Both the position numbers and the translations under genes were made by a program. From NCBI RefSeq assembly GCF_958450345.1, contig NC_088784.1:48166870-48230869 (forward strand): a stretch of DNA of 64,000 nucleotides, read 5' to 3'. Shown here one piece after another: positions 1 to 9,915 of the stretch; the first letter of the stretch is position 1; each line of letters begins with the position of its first letter. Under the pieces are notes generated by a model. The model did not search any database. It worked only from the letters and a program-made list of their open reading frames with translations, and was not told where the DNA came from. The DNA comes from Calliphora vicina (lineage: Eukaryota > Arthropoda > Insecta > Diptera > Calliphoridae).

Positions 1-155
1 TTTATGCTAGCTACTTAAGTTATACCTTGTCAGAAAGCAACAATCTCATGCAATCCAAATTTAGCTCTAGCTCTAGCTCTTTATGGCCTTTTAAAATTGC
101 GATTTATATGAAGTCGTTAAAATCTGGGGTAATTTTGGGACATTTTGCGAAAAAT

Positions 156-347
156 GTCCGATATACCCGCATATATATCGGGTACTATTTATGCTAGCTA
201 CTTAAGTTATACCTTGTTAGAAAGCTACAATCTCATGCAATCCAAATATAAAAAAATGAGTTTCCTAGCTATTTAGCGGCCTTTAGAATTTCGATTTATA
301 TGAAGTCGTTAAAAACTGGGGTAATTTTGGGACATTTTTCGAAAAAT
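156..347 (+). repeat. Representative class B unit, 192 bp
   Basis: Class B is recognised by aaatataaaaaaatgagttt in the variable segment, followed by agctctttagcggcctttag (atttagcgg in this copy). It is usually followed by a unit that starts gtctgatat and carries cttaaattat, so neighbouring classes travel together as cassettes. A sister form with aaaaaactgagtttcc (for example 1113-1304, 192 bp) usually ends in ttttgtgacattttt. Confidence 0.92.
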
Positions 348-540
348 GTCTGATATACCCGCATATATATCGGGTACTATTTATGCTAGCTACTTAAATT
401 ATACCTTGTTAGAAAGCTACAATCTCATGCAATCCAAATTTAAAAATAATTAGCTTCCTAGCTCTTTAGGGGCCTTTAGAATTGCGATTTATATGAAGTC
501 GTTAAAAACTGGGGTAATTTTGGGACATTTTTCGAAAAAT
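348..540 (+). repeat. Representative class A unit, 193 bp
   Basis: Class A has the variable segment aaatttaaaaataattagc, then ttcctagctctttagggg and cctttagaattgcg. It is one of the two commonest backbones and occurs across the whole window. This copy carries gtctgatat instead of gtccgatat at its start. Common sub-variants carry aaaagctgggg in place of aaaaactgggg, and end in ttccgatatacctgc or in gggaaatttttcg. Confidence 0.93.
497..513 (+). promoter_or_regulatory. CENP-B-box-like motif (representative, speculative)
   Basis: The 17-mer agtcgttaaaaactggg lines up with the published mammalian CENP-B box YTTCGTTGGAARCGGGA at 11 of 17 positions and at 7 of the 9 core positions (TTCG....A..CGGG). 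The departures in the core are G for the first T and T for the first G of CGGG. It is present once in nearly every full unit. The commonest polymorphism, aaaaact versus aaaagct, falls on the R position of the box. Binding by any CENP-B-like protein is not shown by the sequence. Confidence 0.35.
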
Positions 541-544
541 GTCC
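523..544. repeat. 22-bp perfect palindrome at the unit junction (representative)
   Basis: The core gacatttttcgaaaaatgtc is its own reverse complement and is extended by one G on the left and one C on the right, giving 22 bp of perfect symmetry centred on TCGA. It lies at the boundary used here between units and recurs in many class A, B and F units. Variant arms break it: attttgcgaaaaat (two central mismatches), gggaaatttttcg (left arm) and aaaaatttccg (right arm). Confidence 0.92.
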
Positions 545-727
545 GATATACCCGCATATATATCGGGTACTATTTCTGCTAGCTACTTAAGTTATACCTT
601 GTCAGAAAGCAACAATCTCATGCAATCCAAATTTAGCTCTAGCTCTAGCTCTTTATGGCCTTTTAAAATTGCGATTTATATGAAGTCGTTAAAATCTGGG
701 GTAATTTTGGGACATTTTGCGAAAAAT
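541..727 (+). repeat. Class C unit, 187 bp, with three AGCTCT-like copies
   Basis: In this class the A-rich segment is replaced by tttagctctagctctagctc, a short (agctct) repeat, followed by ttatggccttttaaaattg. This copy has one more six-base unit than the usual class C, giving 187 rather than 181 bp. The same long form sits at the left window edge, 572 bp upstream. Loss of the taattag and cctag stops leaves an accidental open frame here. Confidence 0.9.
549..569. repeat. Second dyad, tacccg / cgggta with one bulged C
   Basis: Four bases after the 22-bp palindrome, tacccg pairs with cgggta, and the intervening atatatat is self-complementary, so a ten-base-pair stem is possible with one unpaired C at 555. 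Nearly every unit keeps it. Frequent changes are cctgc in one arm and ataccggg or cgggcac in the other. Two adjacent inverted repeats within about 50 bp per unit is a distinctive design feature. Confidence 0.85.
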
Positions 728-1304
728 GTCCGATATACCCGCATATATATCGGGTACTATTTATGCTAGCTACTTAAGTTATACCTTGTTAGAAAGCTAC
801 AATCTCATGCAATCCAAATATAAAAAAATGAGTTTCCTAGCTCTTTAGCGGCCTTTAGAATTTCGATTTATATGAAGTCGTTAAAAACTGGGGTAATTTT
901 GGGACATTTTTCGAAAAATGTCTGATATACCCGCATATATATCGGGTACTATTTATGCTAGCTACTTAAATTATACCTTGTTAGAAAGCTACAATCTCAT
1001 GCAATCCAAATTTAAAAATAATTAGCTTCCTAGCTCTTTAGGGGCCTTTAGAATTGCGATTTATATGAAGTCGTTAAAAGCTGGGGTAATTTTGGGACAT
1101 TTTTCGAAAAATTTCCGATATACCTGCATATATATTGGGTACTATTGATGCTAGCTACTTAAGTTATACCTTGTTAGAAAGCTACAATCTCATGCAATCC
1201 AAATATAAAAAACTGAGTTTCCTATCTCTTTAGCGGCCTTTAGAATTGCGATTTATATGAAGTCGTTAAAAACTGGGGTAATTTTGTGACATTTTTCGAA
1301 AAAT

Positions 1305-1497
1305 GTCCGATATACCCGCATATATATCGGGTACTATTTATGCTAGCTACTTAAGTTATACCTTGTTAGAAAGCTACAATCTCATGCAATCCAAATATAA
1401 AAAAATTTAGCTTCCTAGCTCTTTAGGGCCTTTTAAAATTGCGATTTATATGAAGTCGTTAAAAACTGGGGTAATTTTGGGACATTTTGCGAAAAAT
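1305..1497 (+). repeat. Representative class D unit, 193 bp
   Basis: The variable segment reads aaatataaaaaaatttagc and is followed by agggccttttaaaattgcg. The ccttttaaaattg ending separates this group from the cctttagaattg units of classes A and B. Related forms with 7-9 A and ttagc (aaaaaaaattagc) often carry aaaactggtgtaatt. The A run varies by one base between otherwise matching copies. Confidence 0.9.
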
Positions 1498-1690
1498 GTC
1501 CGATATACCCGCATATATATCGGGTACTATTTATGCTAGCTACTTAAGTTATACCTTTTTAGAAAGCTACAACCTCATGCAATCCAAATTTAAAAATAAT
1601 TAGCTTCCTAGCTCTTTATGGCCTTTTAAAATTGCGATTTATATGAAGTCGTTAAAAACTGGGGTAATTTTGGGACATTTTGCGAAAAAT
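1498..1690 (+). repeat. Representative class E unit, 193 bp
   Basis: Class E combines the aaatttaaaaataattagc segment of class A with agctctttatggcc and ttttaaaattgcg. It looks like a recombinant of the A-type left half and the D-type right half, although independent change cannot be excluded. It is often marked by ctacaacctcatg and by gacattttgcgaaaaatg. A sub-form with attgcgctttatatg marks particular higher-order cassettes at about 7.4, 10-12.3, 22.5, 29.1, 38.3, 44.7, 46.2, 48.0, 50.9 and 56.4 kb. Confidence 0.88.
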
Positions 1691-2440
1691 GTCCGATATA
1701 CCCGCATATATATCGGGTACTATTTATGCTAGCTACTTAAGTTATACCTTGTTAGAAAGCTACAATCTCATGCAATCCAAATATAAAAAAAATTAGCTTC
1801 CTAGCTCTTTAGGGCCTTTTAAAATTGCGATTTATATGAAGTCGTTAAAAACTGGTGTAATTTTGGGACATTTTGCGAAAAATGTCCGATATACCCGCAT
1901 ATATATCGGGTACTATTGATGCTAGCTACTTAAGTTATACCTTGTTAGAGAGCTACAATCTCATGCAATCCAAATTTAAAAATAATTAGCTTCCTAGCTC
2001 TTTAGGGGCCTTTAGAATTGCGATTTATATGAAGTCGTTAAAAGCTGGGGTAATTTTGGGAAATTTTTCGAAAAATGTCCGATATACCCGCATATATATC
2101 GGGTACTATTTATGCTAGCTACTTAAGTTATACCTTGTCAGAAAGCTACAATCTCATGCAATTCAAATTTAAAAATAATTAGCTTCCTAGGTCTTTAGAA
2201 TTGCGATTTATATGAAGTCGTTAAAAAGTGGGGTAATTTTGGGACATTTTTCGAAAAATGTCCGATATACCCGCATATATATCGGGTACTATTTATGCTA
2301 GCTACTTAAGTTATACCTAGTTAGAAAGCAACAATCTCATGCAATCCAAATTTAGCTCTAGCTCTTTATGGCCTTTTAAAATTGCGATTTATATGAAGTC
2401 GTTAAAAGCTGGGGTAATTTTGGGAAATTTTTCGAAAAAT

Positions 2441-2623
2441 GTCCGATATACCCGCATATATATCGGGTACTATTTATGCTAGCTACTTAAGTTATACCTT
2501 GTCAGAAAGCTACAATCTCATGCAATTCAAATTTAAAAATAATTAGCTTCCTAGGTCTTTAGAATTGCGATTTATATGAAGTCGTTAAAAAGTGGGGTAA
2601 TTTTGGGACATTTTTCGAAAAAT
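2441..2623 (+). repeat. Representative class F unit, 183 bp
   Basis: Class F lacks about ten bases of the ggggcc stretch, so cctaggtctttagaattgcg is continuous. It typically carries ccttgtcagaaagctac and gcaattcaaattt and stands immediately before a short class C unit, forming a 364-bp dimer (2077-2440 and 2441-2804). The F+C pair recurs near 4.8, 14.1, 14.8, 16.1, 17.4, 20.5 and 59.7 kb. Confidence 0.88.
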
Positions 2624-2804
2624 GTCCGATATACCCACATATATATCGGGTACTATTTATGCTAGCTACTTAAGTTATACCTTGTTAGAAAGCAACAATC
2701 TCATGCAATCCAAATTTAGCTCTAGCTCTTTATGGCCTTTTAAAATTGCGATTTATATGAAGTCGTTAAAATCTGGGGTAATTTTGGGACATTTTGCGAA
2801 AAAT
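2624..2804 (+). repeat. Representative short class C unit, 181 bp
   Basis: Here aaatttagctctagctcttt replaces the longer A-rich block of other classes, shortening the unit to 181 bp. It is diagnosed by agaaagcaacaatctcatg instead of agaaagctacaatc, and usually by aaaatctgggg. Further copies lie near 4.97, 14.24, 14.99, 15.17, 16.25, 17.54, 20.17, 20.72, 49.43, 52.86, 54.96, 58.39, 59.90, 61.67 and 63.4 kb. Two direct tandem copies 181 bp apart occur at about 14991-15352, both with the private aacaatatcatg change. Confidence 0.9.
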
Positions 2805-5340
2805 TTCCGATATACCCGCATATATATCGGGTACTATTTATGCTAGCTACTTAAGTTATACCTTGTTAGAAAGCTACAATCTCATGCAATCCAAATTTAA
2901 AAATAATTAGCTTCCTAGCTCTTTATGGCCTTTTAAAATTGCGATTTATATGAAGTCGTTAAAAACTGGGGTAATTTTGGGACATTTTGCGAAAAATGTC
3001 CGATATACCCGCATATATATCGGGTACTGTTTATGCTAGCTACTTAAGTTATACCTTGTTAGAAAGCTACAATCTCATGCAATCCAAATATAAAAAAAAA
3101 TTAGCTTCCTAGCTCTTTAGGGCCTTTTAAAATTGCGATTTATATGAAGTCGTTAAAAACTGGTGTAATTTTGGGACATTTTGCGAAAAATGTCCGATAT
3201 ACCCGCATATATATCGGGTACTATTGATGCTAGCTACTTAACTTATACCTTGTTAGAAAGCTACAATCTCATGCAATCCAAATTTAAAAATAATTAGCTT
3301 CCTAGGTCTTTAGAATTGCGATTTATATGAAGTCGTTAAAAACTGGGGTAATTTTGTGACATTTTTCGAAAAATGTCCGATATACCCGCATATATATCGG
3401 GTACTATTTATGCTAGCTACTTAAGTTATACCTTGTTAGAAAGCTACAATCTCATGCAATCCAAATATAAAAAAATTTAGCTTCCTAGCTCTTTAGGGCC
3501 TTTTAAAATTGCGATTTATATGAAGTCGTTAAAAACTGGGGTAATTTTGGGACATTTTGCGAAAAATGTCCGATATACCCGCATATATATCGGGTACTAT
3601 TTATACTAGCTACTTAAGTTATACCTTGTTAGAAAGCTACGATCTCATGCAATCCAAATTTAAAAATAATTAGCTTCCTAGCTCTTTACGGCCTTTTAAA
3701 ATTGCGATTTATATGAAGTCGTTAAAAACTGGGGTAATTTTGGGACATTTTTCGAAAAATGTCCGATATACCCGCATATATATCGGGTACTATTTATGCT
3801 AGCTACTTAAGTTATACCTTGTCAGAAAGCTACAATCTCATGCAATCCAAATTTAAAAAAATTTAGCTTCCTAGGTCTTTAGGGGCCTTTAGAATTGCGA
3901 TTTATATGAAGTCGTTAAAAACTGGGGTATGAGTTTCCTAGCTCTTTAGCGGCCTTTAGAATTGCGATTTATATGAAGTCGTTAAAAACTGGGGTAATTT
4001 TGGGACATTTTTCGAAAAATGTCCGATATACCCGCATATATATCGGGTACTATTTATGCTAGCTACTTAAGTTATACCTTGTCAGAAAGCTACAATCTCA
4101 TGCAATCCAAATTTAAAAATAATTAGCTTCCTAGCTCTTTAAGGCCTTTTAAAATTGCGATTTATATGAAGTCGTTAAAAACTGGGGTAATTTTGGGACA
4201 TTTTTCGAAAAATTTCCGATATACCTGCATATATATCGGGTACTATTTATGCTAGCTATTTAAGTTATACCTTGTCAGAAAGCTACAATCTCATGCAATC
4301 CAAATTTAAAAATAATTAGCTTCCTAGGTCTTTAGAATTGCGATTTATATGAAGTCGTTAAAAACTGGGGTAATTTTGGGACATTTTTCGAAAAATGTCC
4401 GATATACCCGCATATATATCGGGTACTATTTATGCTAGCTACTTAAGTTATACCTTGTCAGAAAGCTACAATCTCATGCAATCCAAATTTAAAAATAATT
4501 AGCTTCCTAGGTCTTTAGGGGCCTTTAGAATTGCGATTTATATGAAGTCGTTAAAAACTGGGGTAATTTTGGGACATTTTTCGAAAAATTTCCGATATAC
4601 CTGCATATATATCGGGTACTATTTATGCTAGCTACTTAAGTTATACCTTGTCAGAAAGCTACAAACTCATGCAATCCAAATTTAAAAATAATTAGCTTCC
4701 TAGCTCTTTAGGGGCCTTTAGAATTGCGATTTATATGAAGTCGTTAAAAGCTGGGGTAATTTTGGGAAATTTTTCGAAAAATGTCCGATATACCCGCATA
4801 TATATCGGGTACTATTTATGCTAGCTACTTAAGTTATACCTTGTCAGAAAGCTACAATCTCATGCAATTCAAATTTAAAAATAATTAGCTTCCTAGGTCT
4901 TTAGAATTGCGATTTATATGAAGTCGTTAAAAACTGGGGTAATTTTGGGAAATTTTTCGAAAAATGTCCGATATACCCGCATATATATCGGGTACTATTT
5001 ATGCTAGCTACTTAAGTTATACCTTGTTAGAAAGCAACAATCTCATGCAATCCAAATTTAGCTCTAGCTCTTTATGGCCTTTTAAAATTGCGATTTATAT
5101 GAAGTCGTTAAAATCTGGGGTAATTTTTGGGACATTTTGCGAAAAATTTCCGATATACCCGCATATATATCGGGTACTATTTATGCTAGCTACTTAAGTT
5201 ATACCTTGTTAGAAAGCTACAATCTCATGCAATCCAAATTTAAAAATAATTAGCTTCCTAGCTCTTTATGGCCTTTTAAAATTGCGATTTATATGAAGTC
5301 GTTAAAAACTGGGGTAATTTTGGGACATTTTTCGAAAAAT

Positions 5341-5534
5341 TTCCGATATACCTGCATATATATCGGGCACTATTTATGCTAGCTACTTAAGTTATACCTT
5401 GTTAGAAAGCTACAATCCCATGCAATCCAAATATATAGAAAAATGAGTTTCCTAGCTCTTTAGCGGCCTTTAGAATTGCGATTTATATGAAGTCGGTAAA
5501 AACTGGGGTAATTTTGGGACATTTTTCGAAAAAT
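5341..5534 (+). repeat. Class H unit, 194 bp (cgggcac / tatatagaaa variant)
   Basis: This unit starts ttccgatatacctgc, has cgggcac instead of cgggtac, caatcccatg instead of caatctcatg, and aaatatatagaaaaatgag in its variable segment. The cgggcac mark sits at 5368, 18138, 23254, 50021, 55556, 58988, 60491 and 63778, each time with the other marks. The next unit usually has the ataccggg change (not at 63.97 kb), and often a 46-bp partial duplication follows. These eight copies are one amplified cassette. Confidence 0.9.
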
Positions 5535-5569
5535 GTCTGATATACCCGCATATATACCGGGTACTATTT

Positions 5570-6778
5570 ATGCTAGCTACTTAAATTATACCTTGTTAGA
5601 AAGCTACAATCTCATGCAATCCAAATTTAAGTTATACCTTGTTAGAAAGCTACAATCTCATGCAATCCAAATATAAAAAACTGAGTTTCCTAGCTCTTTA
5701 GCGGCCTTTAGAATTGCGATTTATATGAAGTCGTTAAAAACTGGGGTAATTTTGTGACATTTTTCGAAAAATGTCCGATATACCCGCATATATATCGGGT
5801 ACTATTTATGCTAGCTACTTAAGTTATACCTTGTTAGAAAGCTACAATCTCATGCAATCCAAATATAAAAAAATTTAGCTTCCTAGCTCTTTAGGGCCTT
5901 TTAAAATTGCGATTTATATGAAGTCGTTAAAAACTGGGGTAATTTTGGGACATTTTGCGAAAAATGTCCGATATACCCGCATATATATCGGGTACTATTT
6001 ATGCTAGCTACTTAAGTTATACCTTGTTAGAAAGCTACAACCTCATGCAATCCAAATTTAGAAAGGTACAATCTCATGCAATCCAAATATAAAAAAAAAT
6101 TAGCTTCCTAGCTCTTTAGGGCCTTTTAAAATTTCGATTAATATGAAGTCGTTAAAAACTGGTGTAATTTTGGGACATTTTGCGAAAAATTAGCTACAAT
6201 CTCATGCAATCCAAATTTAAAAATAATTAGCTTCCTAGCTCTTTAGGGGTCTTTAGAATTGCGATTTATATGAAGTCGTTAAAAGCTGGGGTAATTTTGG
6301 GACATTTTTCGAAAAATTTCCGATATACCTGCATATATATCGGGTACTATTTATGCTAGCTACTTAAGTTATACCTTGTTAGAAAGGTACAATCTCATGC
6401 AATCCAAATATAAAAAAATTAGCTTCCTAGCTCTTTAGGGCCTTTTAAAATTTCGATTAATATGAAGTCGTTAAAAACTGGTGTAATTTTGGGACATTTT
6501 GCGAAAAATGTCCGATATACCCGCATATATATCGGGTACTATTTGTGCTAGCTACTTAAGTTATACCTTGTTAGAAAGCTACAATCTCATGCAATCCAAA
6601 TTTAAAAATAATTAGCTTCCTAGCTCTTTATGGCCTTTTAAAATTGCGATTTATATGAAGTCGTTAAAAACTGGGGTAATTTTGGGACATTTTTCGAAAA
6701 ATGTCCGATATACCCGCATATATATCGGGTACTGTTTATGCTAGCTACTTAAGTTATACCTTGTTAGAAAGCTACAAT
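5570..6778 (+). repeat. Segment duplicated ~3.14 kb downstream (copy 1)
   Basis: This stretch matches about 8708-9915 at an offset of 3138, then 3137 bp after a one-A difference in the A run near 6087. Shared rare marks are the 46-bp partial duplication (5631 and 8769), the 31-bp partial duplication agaaaggtacaatc (6060 and 9198), the junction gaaaaattagctac (6191 and 9328) and actatttgtgctag (6541 and 9678). The match is lost at about 6779, where copy 1 runs into a class B unit and copy 2 into class E. Confidence 0.82.
6029..6191 (+). repeat. Compact cassette: 31-bp duplication plus short unit
   Basis: agaaagctacaacctc is followed 31 bp later by agaaaggtacaatctc, and about 130 bp further the unit end gaaaaat is joined to tagctacaatctc, skipping about 66 bp that include the second dyad. 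The pair occurs together at 6060/6191, 9198/9328, 21762/21892, 28322/28451, 29688/29817 and 40976/41106; the second junction also stands alone at about 39981. Confidence 0.87.
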
Positions 6779-8707
6779 CTCATGCAATCCAAATATAAAA
6801 AAATGAGTTTCCTAGCTCTTTAGCGGCCTTTAGAATTGCGATTTATATGAAGTCGTTAAAAACTGGGGTAATTTTGGGACATTTTTCGAAAAATGTCTGA
6901 TATACCCGCATATATATCGGGTACTATTTATGCTAGCTACTTAAATTATGCCTTGTTAGAAAGCTACAATCTCATGCAATCCAAATTTAAAAATAATTAG
7001 CTTCCTAGCTCTTTAGGGCCTTTTAAAATTTCGATTAATATGAAGTCGTTAAAAACTGGTGTAATTTTGGGACATTTTGCGAAAAATGTCCGATATACCC
7101 GCATATATATCGGGTACTATTTATGCTAGCTACTTAAGTTATACCTTGTTAGAAAGCTACAATCTCATGCAATCCAAATTTAAAAATAATTAGCTTCCTA
7201 GCTCTTTATGGCCTTTTAAAATTGCGATTTATATGAAGTCGTTAAAAACTGGGGTAATTTTGGGACATTTTTCGAAAAATGTCCGATATACCCGCATATA
7301 TATCGGGTACTATTTATGCTAGCTACTTAAGTTATACCTTGTTAGAAAGCTACAACCTCATGCAATCCAAATTTAAAAATAATTAGCTTCCTAGCTCTTT
7401 ATGGCCTTTTAAAATTGCGCTTTATATGAAGTCGTTAAAAACTGGGGTAATTTTGGGACATTTTGCGAAAAATGTCCGATATACCCGCATATATATCGGG
7501 TACTATTTATGCTAGCTACTTAAGTTATGCCTTGTTAGAAAGCTACAATCTCATGCAATCCAAATTTAAAAATAATTAGCTTCCTAGCTCTTTAGGGGCC
7601 TTTAGAATTGCGATTTATATGAAGTCGTTAAAAGCTGGGGTAATTTTGGGACATTTTTCGAAAATTTCCGATATACCTGCATATATATCGGGTACTATTT
7701 ATGCTAGCTACTTAAGTTATACCTTGTTAGAAAGCTACAATCTCATGCAATCCAAATATAAAAAAATGAGTTTCCTAGCTCTTTAGCGGCCTTTAGATTT
7801 GCGATTTATATGAAGTCGTTAAAAACTGGGGTAATTTTGGGACATTTTGCGAAAAATGTCCGATATACCCGCATATATATCGGGTACTATTTATGCTAGC
7901 TACTTAAGTTATACCTTGTTAGAAAGCTACAATCTCATGCAATCCAAATTTAAGTTATACCTTGTTAGAAAGCTACAATCTCATGCAATCCAAATATAAA
8001 AAACTGAGTTTCCTAGCTCTTTAGCGGCCTTTAGAATTGCGATTTATATGAAGTCGTTAAAAACTGGGGTAATTTTGTGACATTTTTCGAAAAATGTCCG
8101 ATATACCCGCATATATATCGGGTACTATTTATGCTAGCTACTTAAGTTATACCTTGTTAGAAAGCTACAATCTCATGCAATCCAAATATAAAAAAATGAG
8201 TTTCCTAGCTCTTTAGCGGCCTTTAGAATTGCGATTTATATGAAGTCGTTAAAAACTGGGGTAATTTTGGGACATTTTTCGAAAAATGTCTGATATACCC
8301 GCATATATATCGGGTACTATTTATGCTAGCTACTTAAATTATGCCTTGTTAGAAAGCTACAATCTCATGCAATCCAAATTTAAAAATAATTAGCTTCCTA
8401 GCTCTTTAGGGGCCTTTAGAATTGCGATTTATATGAAGTCGTTAAAAGCTGGGGTAATTTTGGGACATTTTTCGAAAAATTTCCGATATACCTGCATATA
8501 TATCGGGTACTATTTATGCTAGCTACTTAAGTTATACCTTGTTAGAAAGCTACAATCTCATGCAATCCAAATATAAAAAAATGAGTTTCCTAGCTCTTTA
8601 GCGGCCTTTAGATTTGCGATTTATATGAAGTCGTTAAAAACTGGGGTAATTTTGGGACATTTTGCGAAAAATGTCCGATATACCCGCATATATACCGGGT
8701 ACTATTT

Positions 8708-9915
8708 ATGCTAGCTACTTAAATTATACCTTGTTAGAAAGCTACAATCTCATGCAATCCAAATTTAAGTTATACCTTGTTAGAAAGCTACAATCTCATG
8801 CAATCCAAATATAAAAAACTGAGTTTCCTAGCTCTTTAGCGGCCTTTAGAATTGCGATTTATATGAAGTCGTTAAAAACTGGGGTAATTTTGTGACATTT
8901 TTCGAAAAATGTCCGATATACCCGCATATATATCGGGTACTATTTATGCTAGCTACTTAAGTTATACCTTGTTAGAAAGCTACAATCTCATGCAATCCAA
9001 ATATAAAAAAATTTAGCTTCCTAGCTCTTTAGGGCCTTTTAAAATTGCGATTTATATGAAGTCGTTAAAAACTGGGGTAATTTTGGGACATTTTGCGAAA
9101 AATGTCCGATATACCCGCATATATATCGGGTACTATTTATGCTAGCTACTTAAGTTATACCTTGTTAGAAAGCTACAACCTCATGCAATCCAAATTTAGA
9201 AAGGTACAATCTCATGCAATCCAAATATAAAAAAAATTAGCTTCCTAGCTCTTTAGGGCCTTTTAAAATTTCGATTAATATGAAGTCGTTAAAAACTGGT
9301 GTAATTTTGGGACATTTTGCGAAAAATTAGCTACAATCTCATGCAATCCAAATTTAAAAATAATTAGCTTCCTAGCTCTTTAGGGGTCTTTAGAATTGCG
9401 ATTTATATGAAGTCGTTAAAAGCTGGGGTAATTTTGGGACATTTTTCGAAAAATTTCCGATATACCTGCATATATATCGGGTACTATTTATGCTAGCTAC
9501 TTAAGTTATACCTTGTTAGAAAGGTACAATCTCATGCAATCCAAATATAAAAAAATTAGCTTCCTAGCTCTTTAGGGCCTTTTAAAATTTCGATTAATAT
9601 GAAGTCGTTAAAAACTGGTGTAATTTTGGGACATTTTGCGAAAAATGTCCGATATACCCGCATATATATCGGGTACTATTTGTGCTAGCTACTTAAGTTA
9701 TACCTTGTTAGAAAGCTACAATCTCATGCAATCCAAATTTAAAAATAATTAGCTTCCTAGCTCTTTATGGCCTTTTAAAATTGCGATTTATATGAAGTCG
9801 TTAAAAACTGGGGTAATTTTGGGACATTTTTCGAAAAATGTCCGATATACCCGCATATATATCGGGTACTATTTATGCTAGCTACTTAAGTTATACCTTG
9901 TTAGAAAGCTACAAC
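8708..9915 (+). repeat. Segment duplicated from ~3.14 kb upstream (copy 2)
   Basis: Partner of 5570-6778, with the same order of truncated and partially duplicated units. Because several independent rare junctions are shared in the same order, these are copies of one block rather than recurrent changes. Between the two copies lie ordinary B, A, D and E units and another 46-bp duplication at 7908-7999. Confidence 0.82.

Larger units (their letters stand above)
1..1112 (+). repeat. 572-bp trimer higher-order repeat (about two copies)
   Basis: Unit order C (187 bp), B (192 bp), A (193 bp) gives a 572-bp period. Bases 1 onward match 573 onward, including the rare triple agctct form, cctagct, and the gtctgat and cttaaattat marks. 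I noted single differences, such as tttatgctag versus tttctgctag near 576, ctatttagcgg versus ctctttagcgg near 270/842, and aaaaactgg versus aaaagctgg at 508/1080. The left end is cut by the window. Confidence 0.85.
1113..4963 (+). repeat. Mixed-order satellite units with 364-bp dimers
   Basis: About twenty units of classes A, B, D, E and F occur here without one long regular period. An F+C dimer of 364 bp is present in two copies (2077-2804), with one cctagttag versus ccttgttag difference at 2319/2683. Near 3928 a deletion junction joins ggggta directly to tgagtttcc, leaving one truncated unit. Neighbouring copies are less alike than in the right half of the window. No other sequence type is present. 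Confidence 0.85.

Noticed and set aside
497..513. A true functional CENP-B box
   Set aside because: Two of nine core positions differ from the mammalian box, so only a box-like motif is reported.
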